Assembly: GCA_003697085.1 (NCBI GenBank)
Contig: RFFU01000002.1
Span: forward strand, 18,983-82,982
From: Candidatus Hydrogenedentota bacterium
Lineage (GTDB): Bacteria > UBA8481 > J006
DNA length: 64,000 bases
Reading direction: 5' to 3'
Shown here in pieces: positions 28,282-36,361 of the stretch. The notes beneath the pieces are model-generated. The model saw only the letters and a list, made by a program, of their open reading frames with translations, was not told the origin of the DNA and did no database searches. Within the stretch, counting starts at the first letter, position 1; each line of letters starts with the position of its first letter. Made by a program: the position numbers and the translations under genes.

Positions 28282-29216
28282 CGGCGTTTGGAAGACGAGA
28301 AGGAAGGGTCGAGAGACGACGAGGAAGGCGGATGAGTGTCGGACCTGAAACGTTGCAGAAGGCCATCGTAGGCGTCGATTCTACGATCCCGCAGGAAAGG
28401 CCAGTTCCGCCGTGTCTCTTCGACCAGGGAGAGGTCGATCTCGGTCATGAGAATCTCTTCGGCGTCGCGAGCAGCCTCGGCCAGAACCCGGCCCTGTGGA
28501 TCCGAGACGAAGGAACCACCCCAAAACTCGATCGACGAATCTTCGATCTCTTCCCTCCCGGCCCGGTTCACCGTGGCCGCGAAGAGACCGTTGGCGATGG
28601 CGTGGCCGCGTTGAACGGTTCGCCAGGCATCGTACTGCGTCTCTCCGAATTCCGCCTTCTCCTGGGGAAGCCAGCCGATTGCCGTCGGGTAGAAGAGGAT
28701 TTCCGCACCGTCAAGCGCCGCCAACCTTGCCGCTTCCGGAAACCACTGGTCCCAACAGATGAGGACCGCGATACGGGCATGCGGTGTGTCTACGGCAAAG
28801 AAACCGGTATCGCCGGGAGTAAAATAGAATTTCTCGTAGTAGGAAGGATCATCGGGGATGTGCATCTTCCGGTAGAGCGTTTGGATGTCGCCGGAGGGGG
28901 AAAGGATTGCGGCCGAGTTGTGATAGAGACCGGGGCCGCGTTTTTCGAAAAGAGGGGCGATGATCGTCGTTTCTGTTTCGAGCGCAACGGTTCCGAGACG
29001 GTCGACGGTCGGTCCCGGGATCGGCTCGGCCAGATCGAAAAAGGTCGCGTCCTCCTTCTGACAGAAATATCGGGAACGGAAGAGTTCGGGGAGGCAGAGG
29101 ATCACGGCCCCCTTAGCCGCCGCCTCGCGGCACATCCTTTCCGCGCGGAGGAGGTTTGCTTCCGGGTCGTTCTCCGGAGTCGTTTGAATGAGCGCTATGC
29201 GAAACGGCTCTGTCAT
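28278..29216 (-). CDS. aguB: N-carbamoylputrescine amidase
   Basis: A 312-residue nitrilase-superfamily amidase hydrolysing N-carbamoylputrescine to putrescine, CO2 and ammonia. Triad: Glu44 (CLPELFRSRYF), Lys117 (LYRKMHIPDD) and Cys154 (VLICWDQWFPE). The combination 'MHIPDDPSYYEKFYFTPGD' and 'LICWDQWFPEAARL' is characteristic of AguB. The preferred ATG at 29216 gives a normal N-terminus (FRIALIQTTP); a longer frame adds 51 residues without homology. It is first in the operon with aguA, a Ppx/GppA gene and the amidase. Confidence 0.93.
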   Translation of the reverse strand: MTEPFRIALIQTTPENDPEANLLRAERMCREAAAKGAVILCLPELFRSRYFCQKEDATFFDLAEPIPGPTVDRLGTVALETETTIIAPLFEKRGPGLYHNSAAILSPSGDIQTLYRKMHIPDDPSYYEKFYFTPGDTGFFAVDTPHARIAVLICWDQWFPEAARLAALDGAEILFYPTAIGWLPQEKAEFGETQYDAWRTVQRGHAIANGLFAATVNRAGREEIEDSSIEFWGGSFVSDPQGRVLAEAARDAEEILMTEIDLSLVEETRRNWPFLRDRRIDAYDGLLQRFRSDTHPPSSSSLDPSFSSSKRR

Positions 29217-29846
29217 CGGTGAAGAGAACCCCCGATTCGGCCTCTCGGCGGACGGACACCCGCGGCAAACGAAAACGAAGTGTGAAACATAGGAAAGGCT
29301 CCTTTCGAAAGAGGTCGCGGTTGCTCGGAAAAATCGAGCGTGTTCATTCTTCAAAAAACCCTCTTCCAAAACAAGAAAAAAGGTGTCATTCTTACAATTT
29401 GACAGTTTCGCGAACGGCTGATTTTCAAAAGACGGTGACGAATTTCGGCCGCGCCATATTGCACATCGCGTGACGTTTGCGCTTCCGTGCCCGCCCTTCG
29501 GTTTCGCAGAATACGGGGTAGAACCTTCGTTGGAGACGTTCCTATGTGGGAGGTCGGGAACGGGGAGGAGAACGGTTCCTAAGCCGTACCTGCTTTGGTG
29601 TCGGCGAAATATCGTCTCACCGAAACGGTTGGTTGTGCTTTCGGGAAATTTCCGATCTGTAGCCTTACAACTTCAATTTCTCGCGGCGTCGGACTGTCGA
29701 ACGTAAGAAGAAAATGGTTTGGATTCCGGCAAACTCTGATTTCGTTTGGCACAAAAAGTTCGGTTCTTGTTGTCTCCCTCTTGCCTGTTACGACACGGGT
29801 TCATAAAGTTTCTGTTGACGATGGATGTCGTGTTGGATCGCGATCG
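29217..29846. other. 630 nt intergenic region between divergent units
   Basis: No gene I can support. Open frames here are short and lack ribosome sites or domain content. The right part holds a promoter candidate for the plus-strand gene at 29847; the left part should hold the minus-strand aguB promoter, which I could not pick out. Confidence 0.5.
29781..29809 (+). promoter_or_regulatory. Candidate promoter for the arrestin-like pair
   Basis: TTGCCT (29781-29786) and TAAAGT (29804-29809) are separated by 17 nt, 38 nt before the ATG at 29847. Each element has one or two departures from consensus. Confidence 0.35.
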
Positions 29847-30608
29847 ATGATCGAAGATAAACGATGGAGAAAAATGACGCCTTTGAGAGACGGGACGATG
29901 AGAATGTATGGGAGTAGCGCTGCGAGTCCGCGGCGAACAGAGGAGGGATTCGTTTTCGAATATGGTTCCCTCAGCCCCGTCTTTTTTTACGCAAATATGT
30001 TGATGAGTGTCCTGGCCCCTCTCCTGTTCCTTTCGGTTGGGTATTTCGAGGAGAGTGTAATAGCGCTTGTTTTCGGCGCCATTGCGCTTATTTGCAGTCC
30101 GTTCTTGTTTCGAAATGCACTGGCCGGTTTACGCCTCGGTTCGGCCCGCCTCGTCCTTTCGAAGTGGCCTCTTCGAATGGGAGAGGAGATCGAGGTGGTG
30201 TTCTCGCGAGAACCGTGGTCTCCCGCGCGAATCCAACGACTCGAAGGGGAACTGATTATGGAGGAAAACGCAACATTCGAAATGAAGACTTCGATTCATG
30301 CCCTCATTCTGTTCCTGAAAAGAGAGGGGACACTTTTTGGAAGAAGTTCGGGTACAAGATACTGCGTCGTTACCCATAAGGCGAAGTCGTTTTCCTTGCC
30401 CTCCGTCGATCTTCTCTCCGGTTCTGACGCGGTGGCGCGTTGGAAGGTCGTTATACCGAGAGAAGGGCCCAGCACCTTTCAAGGCCGTTTCAATTCTCTC
30501 CAGTGGAGGCTTAAAGTGAAGACCGTCGCTCAGGGAGTTCAGAATGCTTATTCTTTCTCTCATTTTCCGCTCGTCGTTCTTCCGGAAGTTGTCCGGAGGG
30601 CGTCGTGA
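29847..30608 (+). CDS. Membrane-anchored protein with probable beta-sandwich (arrestin-like) domain
   Basis: A 253-residue protein I do not recognise by name. Two hydrophobic helices (about residues 45-90) are followed by a beta-rich domain of about 150 residues. The pattern 'RMGEEIEVVFSREPW', 'MEENATFEM' and 'WKVVIPREGPSTFQGRFNSLQWRLKV' resembles arrestin/sporulation-control-type beta-sandwiches, in which a 'GP..Y.G....W.L.V' strand is typical. The start ATG 29847 is chosen from the frame; its ribosome site is weak. Its stop overlaps the next gene by 4 nt, and that gene has the same strand pattern, so the two probably act together. Confidence 0.6.
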   Translation: MIEDKRWRKMTPLRDGTMRMYGSSAASPRRTEEGFVFEYGSLSPVFFYANMLMSVLAPLLFLSVGYFEESVIALVFGAIALICSPFLFRNALAGLRLGSARLVLSKWPLRMGEEIEVVFSREPWSPARIQRLEGELIMEENATFEMKTSIHALILFLKREGTLFGRSSGTRYCVVTHKAKSFSLPSVDLLSGSDAVARWKVVIPREGPSTFQGRFNSLQWRLKVKTVAQGVQNAYSFSHFPLVVLPEVVRRAS

Positions 30609-30985
30609 TCGGAATCCTTCTCGACGCGCCCGAAGTCGAGGTGGGTGGAAAGGTCGCGGGAAGGGTCGTCGGTACACCCGAAAAGAAATGGCAAGCCGTT
30701 GCGATCGAGGTCGGGTGGCGGACGGAAGGACGCGGAACCCCTGAACAAGTGACGGTAGCGACCGTAAGGAGAACACCGGAAGAAGATGGGGCATTCATTG
30801 CCGGGGCTTCCATTCCCGTAGACGTTCCTTTCGAGGTGGAGATTCCGTCCGAAGGGCCGATTTCATACGACGGCCAGATTGTACGGTTCATCTGGTGTGT
30901 TTCAGCAACGCTCGAAATCCCATGGGCGCGGGATGAGAAGAAGGAGGTCGTCTTTCGGGTCGTACCGCGGTTCATCGAAATATGA
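30605..30985 (+). CDS. Small arrestin-like beta-sandwich protein
   Basis: A 126-residue soluble protein. The opening 'LLDAPEVEVGGKVAGRVV' and the closing 'EGPISYDGQIVRFIWCVSATLEIPWA' match the pattern of arrestin-like/sporulation-control domains (G-x-x-S-Y-x-G-x-x-V-R-x-x-W), as far as I can judge by eye. No enzyme motif is present. It starts with GTG overlapping the stop of the membrane partner (GTGA). The two genes are a clear translationally coupled pair of unknown function. Confidence 0.6.
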   Translation: MIGILLDAPEVEVGGKVAGRVVGTPEKKWQAVAIEVGWRTEGRGTPEQVTVATVRRTPEEDGAFIAGASIPVDVPFEVEIPSEGPISYDGQIVRFIWCVSATLEIPWARDEKKEVVFRVVPRFIEI

Positions 30986-31076
30986 CCTTTGGTGGTCTAT
31001 TTTAATTTAAATGTGAATAACTTCACCGTGCTCTGTCGTTAAATTGCTTTCATAATAAATCAAGATGGGAAAACGG

Positions 31077-31088
31077 AAGGAGGTGATC
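31077..31088 (+). promoter_or_regulatory. Full-length Shine-Dalgarno site
   Basis: AAGGAGGTGATC matches the complete anti-Shine-Dalgarno complement at the end of 16S rRNA. GGAGG is 10 nt from the ATG at 31094. This is the strongest ribosome site in the window and marks the following 50-codon frame as a real, well translated gene. Confidence 0.85.
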
Positions 31089-31093
31089 GTAAG

Positions 31094-31246
31094 ATGGAAG
31101 ATGAGAGGGACGACAAGGAATTGAACGAAGAAGAATTGGAGAAAACCTCGGGCGGGTCGTTTAACGCCTATGCGTACCACCGGTTGAAGGAAAGGATCAA
31201 ATTTGATCCGAAGATCTCGAGGGATTCCGAGGAGCCGAAGAAGTAA
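31094..31246 (+). CDS. Double-glycine-leader small peptide (bacteriocin/secreted-peptide-like)
   Basis: A 50-residue frame too short for common ORF cut-offs. Residues 9-21, ELNEEELEKTSGG, fit the leader consensus for C39-peptidase ABC exporters: Leu at -12, Glu at -8, Leu at -7 and Gly-Gly at -2/-1; only Thr at -4 departs from the usual Ile/Val/Met. Cleavage would release a 29-residue core (22-50) beginning SFNAYAYHRL and rich in Lys/Arg/Glu, without Cys. The perfect ribosome site upstream supports translation. No C39 transporter or modifying enzyme is in the window, so export is inferred. It sits between the arrestin-like pair and convergent topoisomerase VI genes. Confidence 0.7.
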   Translation: MEDERDDKELNEEELEKTSGGSFNAYAYHRLKERIKFDPKISRDSEEPKK

Positions 31247-31345
31247 CTGCCGCTGAGGGAACGGTCGAGGATTCGGAGAAGGACCACGGAACGGTCGAGC
31301 GCGGCGCGGTTCAAGCGCGCCGGGGAGGCGGCGTACGACAACGGT

Positions 31346-32479
31346 CTACGGCAGGAAGGCTTTGGGGTTCTTCAGCTTCCGGGGAAGGTACTCTTCCATC
31401 ACATAATTGAGTCCCCATTTTGCCAGCGCTTGTTGTTCAGCGCGCACTCCCATCTTCAGCAGCAGTTCGAGGGCGCGTTGCCAGGGTTTGTGGTGCAGGA
31501 AGAACGGATCGTTCTTCAAGGCGTCTTTCGCCCGTTTGATGTCCACGTCTTTTAGAGGATGGGTCGGAAGTTTGTAGTCGACGATGTCCTGGGGTGTAAC
31601 TCCGAGAAAACGAGCGGCGGGAACGGAAAAGAAGCGGCTGATATGTGCCGCGTTGCCGGAGCCGACCTTGAGGGAACGGTAGATGTTGGCGATTCCGTAG
31701 GGGTCGCAATCGACGAAGGCATAGACGGGGATCTTCTTTTCTTCGGAGAGCCGACGGAGAAACCGCCGGCAGGCGCGGGTCGGAACCCCGCCCATACTCA
31801 CGAGGATGCAGTTCGCCCGGCGCCAAAATTTGTGAGCGGCCAGCCTCTGAAACATCCCGCCCGTTTCGATGACGAGAATGAACTTCGCTTTCGTTTCAAA
31901 TTCCAGATGCTCGACAGAGGAAGGAACGGAATAGGCCCCCGACCCGAAAGCCGTGCAGTCGATACGAATCTTCTTTCCCGTCTCCCAATCCCGATCGATC
32001 ACGGTGAGCCGTCCGGCGATGTCGCCGCCTTTCTCCTCGGGATAAAACCGGAGATGTTCGCGATTCAAGCCACTGGTCGAAAAGAGCGCCTCGATATCGT
32101 CCATCACAGCATCCGATTCTTCCTGCGCGTCGAACCGCGCCTCCTCCCAGTTCTTCGACTGGTAATAAGCATCTCGCTTCGTCGCGAAATCGTTGGTTTC
32201 CACCAACTCCTTCGAAAGGGCCATCATCCGCAGTGTCTGGGCGAAGGTCCGGACCGTTCCAACGGTGAGGGTTCGTGATTTTCGAGCCCGCCCGATCTCA
32301 AAATACCCCTTCCGCACGTCATAACGAACGTTCGAAAGGGAACGGATGGGGAAGGAGAGTTCCGGTTTCTTCAAGCGGCGGATTCGATTGTAAACATCCC
32401 GGGCTTGTTCCGTAATTCGGTCGATCACCTTCTTGTCGATCGCCGTTTGAGCGGCGGTGCGTCTTCCCCGTCGTGCCAT
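31346..32479 (-). CDS. top6A: DNA topoisomerase VI subunit A
   Basis: A 377-residue Spo11-like catalytic subunit of type IIB topoisomerase, which makes two-nucleotide-staggered double-strand breaks. The winged-helix domain carries the active-site Tyr in 'ATKRDAYYQSKNW' (Tyr105/106). The Toprim domain shows 'VLVSMGGVPTRACRRFL'-type and 'VYAFVDCDPYGIANIYRSLK' segments (given by key acidic residues D-x-D). Length is normal for archaeal Top6A. The ATG shares its A with the TGA of top6B (TGATG), so the subunits are co-translated. Topo VI is common in archaea and plants but uncommon in bacteria. Confidence 0.95.
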   Translation of the reverse strand: MARRGRRTAAQTAIDKKVIDRITEQARDVYNRIRRLKKPELSFPIRSLSNVRYDVRKGYFEIGRARKSRTLTVGTVRTFAQTLRMMALSKELVETNDFATKRDAYYQSKNWEEARFDAQEESDAVMDDIEALFSTSGLNREHLRFYPEEKGGDIAGRLTVIDRDWETGKKIRIDCTAFGSGAYSVPSSVEHLEFETKAKFILVIETGGMFQRLAAHKFWRRANCILVSMGGVPTRACRRFLRRLSEEKKIPVYAFVDCDPYGIANIYRSLKVGSGNAAHISRFFSVPAARFLGVTPQDIVDYKLPTHPLKDVDIKRAKDALKNDPFFLHHKPWQRALELLLKMGVRAEQQALAKWGLNYVMEEYLPRKLKNPKAFLP

Positions 32480-34305
32480 CAGAATTTCCTCGACTTCTCA
32501 AGTATCGTCGTCAAGTTCCGCGTTGCTTTTTTCGTGCTTGCCTCGGAGAGGGATAGGATTTGTTGAAGCGCCAGGGCGACTTGCGGGATATAGGTCTGGA
32601 TGTACGATCGTTTCTTTTCCGCATCGGCGATCCGTGCTTTCTTTCGGATGTGGATTCCGAGACGCCGGCCGCATTCTTGAAGGGCCAATCGAATTTCCTT
32701 GAGGATCTCGGGATAGGAGGCGATCGCTTCCTTCGACTCGCTCGTGAACGGAACCCATGCGCTGGCGATGTGCACCGCGATGACGAGCGGCCCTTGCGGC
32801 AATGCGGTGCGAGGATGCGTCAGACCGTAGGCGCGCCAATTCAATCCGACGACCGCTTTCGTGATCGCGCAACCGGCTTGTTGATATTGCAGCGGAACGC
32901 GGTTGGCAAAACGGACGAGGTCGGCGGGGGAATCGGCGTCCCGTCCCTCCACCCCCCAGGCCAGGGCTGCTTCGACAAGAAACGGATTGCCGCGGTACAC
33001 GGCGGGATTTCGAGAGACGGCCGTCGAGAACTCGGCCTTCCCGGCCACGCGTTTCAGCCCGGCCAGCATCAACTCTTCCCCGATCGGCGAGAGACAATTC
33101 GTCGGAGGGCGCGGAATCTTTGTCTTGCGGACGGCCCGGTACAAGGCATCGGCTTCCTGGCGCGCAATCCGGGAGGGGCGGGCCGTGGGAGGCAACTTGG
33201 CATTCGCGCAGATCGTTTCGGCGATCGTCGGGCCCACCCGCGCGAACTCCGTGGTCAGAAACCCCTTCAGATTGCGGGCCCGCGTCGCCTTCAACATCTG
33301 CATCAAAAGCCCCAATTCGATTCCGTGCGGGTGCGGTTTGATCTCCGCCGCTTCAATCGGCAGAATCTCCGTGGCGCGCTTCCGATACATTTCCTGACCG
33401 TCCGGCGCCTTGTAGTGCAATGTGACATGAGGATTCGCGATCAGTACCTGCTCGAGGTATTCCTCGATCGATCGCCGCCCGCGCTGGAAAATCCCCTCCA
33501 GATGAATCTCGACACGTGTCCCGTGTTCCCGGTTCCATTCGACGACTTCGTCCTTGACGACTTCAGGCGCGTTGCGCTTCGTGTCGATGTGGATCTCGAA
33601 GTAGTGCGCCGGACGCTTGGGACCGGTTCGGGAAATGATGCGGCACGACGTGCCGGTGGTGAGTTGGCCGTACATCGCCGCGGCTGAGATACCGATGCCT
33701 TGCTGGCCGCGGGACTGCTTCAAGCGGTGGAACTTCGATCCGTAAAGAAGTTTTCCGAAAATCCTCGGAATCTGGCTTTTTACGATTCCCGGACCGTTGT
33801 CCTCTATGACCACCTTGAATCGGTCTTGTCCCTCCGGTGTGATCTCCACGAAAACCTCCGGAAGGATTCCCCCTTCTTCGCAAGCGTCGAGCGCGTTGTC
33901 CACCGCCTCTTTGACCGTCGTCAGTAGCGCTTTCTTCGGATTATCGAAACCGAGGAGATGGCGGTTCTTCGTGAAGAACTCGGCCACCGAAATCTCGCGC
34001 TGTCGCGTTGCCATCTCGGCGGCGGATCGCCCGCGCTTTGCCGCAGAGGTTGCCGGAACTTCATTTTTTGGGGATTGTCCTTGCGTGGCGGCTGGGGCCA
34101 CCGGGGTTCGAGATTCGGTTTCCGCCCGCCGGTTCTTTATTCCTGTCGAAGGCTCTTGCCTCGAACTCTTTTTCACCTTCCTGGTCTGTTTCGCCTCCCC
34201 GGAGGATTTTTTTGCATTGGAACGGGGAGAACCCGTGGAACGCCTTGCCGTTCGCTTCTTCTTTCCGTTTTTTGGTTTGCTGGCCTTTTTCCCTCGACTC
34301 ACCAC
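32479..34305 (-). CDS. top6B: DNA topoisomerase VI subunit B
   Basis: A 608-residue GHKL ATPase subunit. Motifs: N-box '[14 protein letters not shown]' (Asn137), '[27 protein letters not shown]' (G1 and a family-specific block, given by key residues), '[17 protein letters not shown]' (G2). H2TH and transducer domains follow. The first about 95 residues are an unusual Lys/Arg/Ser/Thr-rich tail with no counterpart in archaeal proteins I know; ATG codons at the end of the tail are alternatives. Partner of Top6A, with which it overlaps by one base. Confidence 0.95.
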   Translation of the reverse strand: MVSRGKKASKPKNGKKKRTARRSTGSPRSNAKKSSGEAKQTRKVKKSSRQEPSTGIKNRRAETESRTPVAPAATQGQSPKNEVPATSAAKRGRSAAEMATRQREISVAEFFTKNRHLLGFDNPKKALLTTVKEAVDNALDACEEGGILPEVFVEITPEGQDRFKVVIEDNGPGIVKSQIPRIFGKLLYGSKFHRLKQSRGQQGIGISAAAMYGQLTTGTSCRIISRTGPKRPAHYFEIHIDTKRNAPEVVKDEVVEWNREHGTRVEIHLEGIFQRGRRSIEEYLEQVLIANPHVTLHYKAPDGQEMYRKRATEILPIEAAEIKPHPHGIELGLLMQMLKATRARNLKGFLTTEFARVGPTIAETICANAKLPPTARPSRIARQEADALYRAVRKTKIPRPPTNCLSPIGEELMLAGLKRVAGKAEFSTAVSRNPAVYRGNPFLVEAALAWGVEGRDADSPADLVRFANRVPLQYQQAGCAITKAVVGLNWRAYGLTHPRTALPQGPLVIAVHIASAWVPFTSESKEAIASYPEILKEIRLALQECGRRLGIHIRKKARIADAEKKRSYIQTYIPQVALALQQILSLSEASTKKATRNLTTILEKSRKF

Positions 34306-34933
34306 GTTTATCCTCGACCTCGCACAGCTTCCCGATCACTGAATTATTCCGGAAAATCACGAGAAGGGAAACGCGCGGAAATGGTTTGGAATTTTTTGAA
34401 ATATATTTTCTTTTCGGAAGGGTGTCAACAGGCGGAAGGCGAAAGGAAAAAGGGAAAAGAAGAAAGAAACGAGAGGGCGAAAGGACGGAGAGGGAGAGGA
34501 AGGGGACCGAGAGGGAAGGCGCGGGAGGGAAAGAAGAGAGAGAACGAAGGGGAGGGAGAAGGGAAGAGGGAGAACTCGGGATGACGCCAGTGTGTCGCTT
34601 CGCTCCCCGTGGTGTCATTCCGAGGAGGGCGAAGTTCGACGAGGAATCCCCTGGAGCGCCGACCAGCCCCTCGGACGGGGTATCGCGTGAAGGGGATTCC
34701 TCACAGAGCCTGTCCCGAGCGAGTGCGAGGGATTCGGAAAGAAATCGCAGGTGCGGGGCGCCTCGCAGATGGAGCGGCGGGCGTCCTGGGCCCTCCAGGT
34801 GCCTCACCATGGACCTGTGTATTTCCCGGAACACGCCATCGGATAGTTGCATTTCAGTGAGCACTGTTTTAGCATCGCATCGCAAATCGCGGTTTTCTGC
34901 AGAAAGAGAAACGAGTGGGGGAGGGTGAAGAGA
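34306..34933. repeat. Non-coding spacer with purine tract and dispersed repeat
   Basis: About 630 nt without a supported gene. 34430-34580 is an almost pure purine tract (GGGAAAAGAAG-, GGGAGAGG- units). 34609-34655 holds a repeat, TGTCATTCCGAGGAGGGCGA then GAGGAATCCCC, whose relative is on the opposite strand at 53265-53310. Another 'GGGATTCCTC' copy in inverse orientation follows near 34692. Confidence 0.65.
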
Positions 34934-36361
34934 GTGGCGAAGACACGAAAAGCGGCCGGCGGGGTGCCGGCTTCTTGGAAGAAACGGCCTCAAAAAAAGA
35001 GTTCCATCGATTCAATCATCATCGGAATCACAGTTGCCGCATTCGGTGTCACGCTTTTGGTCGTGGCGGTTGTTCTGATCTTTCTGAAGCTCGAATCGCC
35101 TTTTGGTTCGAAGAAACGATTGACTGCGGATCTGATGACGACTTCGGAGGAGACAGGGGGATTTCGGTGGCGGGGAAGTTCGGAGCTGAGCAAAGCCTTG
35201 GCGAAGAAAGATTGGGTAGCCGCGGTGCGGATTCTCGAGGCGGAATATCGGAAACACGGAACGAGCGCGGATATTCGGCACGACCTGGGGCAGGCGCATC
35301 TCAACGCCGCCCTCGAGATTTTGGGAAGGGATGCGAAAGCGAGTGCTCTTTTGAAGAAGGCGTCGCTTCACCTTCAGCGCGCGGCATCTCTTTTGGTCAC
35401 TGACAAAAGATTAAGTCTTCGCGTAGCGCAAGCGGAGGCCTCGTTGGGCGTACGGGAGTACGAGACCGGATTGAAGAGCGCCGGAACGGCCCGTGTGGAA
35501 CGAGCGCTGAGGAAAGCGGGGACCGATCCTTTTGTCAACTATCTTCGCGGGTACATTTATTATCTGGAAGGGCGGTATCGAAAGGCGGAGCCGTATCTCA
35601 AACGAGCGGTCTTCGCGAAGGAAGCGGATATCCGTAGGGCGGCCCAAGGTATGCTGAGCGAAATCAAGACGGATCTAGCGGAGGAGAAAACCTTCAACGT
35701 TGAAGAGACTTCACGATTTGTGCTGAAGTATCAGGGGCCGGTTCGGCCGGATCTGGCTTCGAAGGTCCTTTCGGCTCTGGAGCGATCCGAGGCGTCGGTG
35801 GCGACGATCGTGGGAAGGGCTCCTCAACGGAAGGTCGTGGTGATCCTTTACACCGGTGCATCGTACAAGAGCGCCCGGGAGATCCCCGACTGGTCCTCGG
35901 CCTCTTTCGACGGCCGGATTCGTCTCAGCGAGGGCGATATCAATTCTTCTTCCTTCGAGAGGACGGTTCGGCACGAGTACACCCATGCGGCCACATTCGA
36001 TTATCTCGGACGATCTCCTCCCGCCTGGCTCGACGAAGGAGCCGCCCAATGTGTCGCCGAGGGGGTCTCGCCGCCGCTGGAAAGATTACGTTCCGAGATC
36101 GGAGCGCGCTGGTATTCGTTGTCTCGGTTGAACGGTTCTTTCTCGAGGTACTCCCGCGCCGACGCCGATCGAGCCTACGCCATTTCTTATGCGGCGGTCG
36201 GATATCTTATACGGCGGTACGGCAGCGGGATCGTTCAATCGCTGTTGGAGGAGATGAAGCATTCGCGTTCGCTGGATGCGGCCCTTCGTATCCGGACAGG
36301 CTTGTCTCTCAACGATCTCGATCGGGAAACCCAGCGATGGGTCGGGTTTTCGGGTCAGTGA
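34934..36361 (+). CDS. Membrane-anchored TPR/gluzincin (peptidase MA-like) protein
   Basis: A 475-residue protein. A basic N-terminus leads to one transmembrane helix (about 27-50), leaving the rest outside the cytoplasmic membrane. Residues about 85-250 are TPR-like helical repeats ('LRGYIYYLEGRYRKAEPYLKRAV'). The C-terminal part has 'TVRHEYTHAATFDYLG ... PAWLDEGAAQCV', the HExxH + downstream E pattern of MA-type metalloproteases (zinc ligands His, His, Glu). It could be a periplasmic protease or inactive scaffold; the His-Glu-x-x-His here is HEYTH, which is intact. GTG 34934 has GGGAGG 9 nt upstream; GTG 34925 is an alternative. Confidence 0.75.
   Translation: MAKTRKAAGGVPASWKKRPQKKSSIDSIIIGITVAAFGVTLLVVAVVLIFLKLESPFGSKKRLTADLMTTSEETGGFRWRGSSELSKALAKKDWVAAVRILEAEYRKHGTSADIRHDLGQAHLNAALEILGRDAKASALLKKASLHLQRAASLLVTDKRLSLRVAQAEASLGVREYETGLKSAGTARVERALRKAGTDPFVNYLRGYIYYLEGRYRKAEPYLKRAVFAKEADIRRAAQGMLSEIKTDLAEEKTFNVEETSRFVLKYQGPVRPDLASKVLSALERSEASVATIVGRAPQRKVVVILYTGASYKSAREIPDWSSASFDGRIRLSEGDINSSSFERTVRHEYTHAATFDYLGRSPPAWLDEGAAQCVAEGVSPPLERLRSEIGARWYSLSRLNGSFSRYSRADADRAYAISYAAVGYLIRRYGSGIVQSLLEEMKHSRSLDAALRIRTGLSLNDLDRETQRWVGFSGQ

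Noticed and set aside
29219-29706. Short frames upstream of the arrestin-like pair
   Set aside because: They begin without ribosome sites, look unlike any family and cross an expected promoter region.
34430-34580. Long purine tract as a possible CRISPR or tandem array
   Set aside because: No repeat/spacer regularity; units vary in length and sequence, so it is a simple-sequence tract only.
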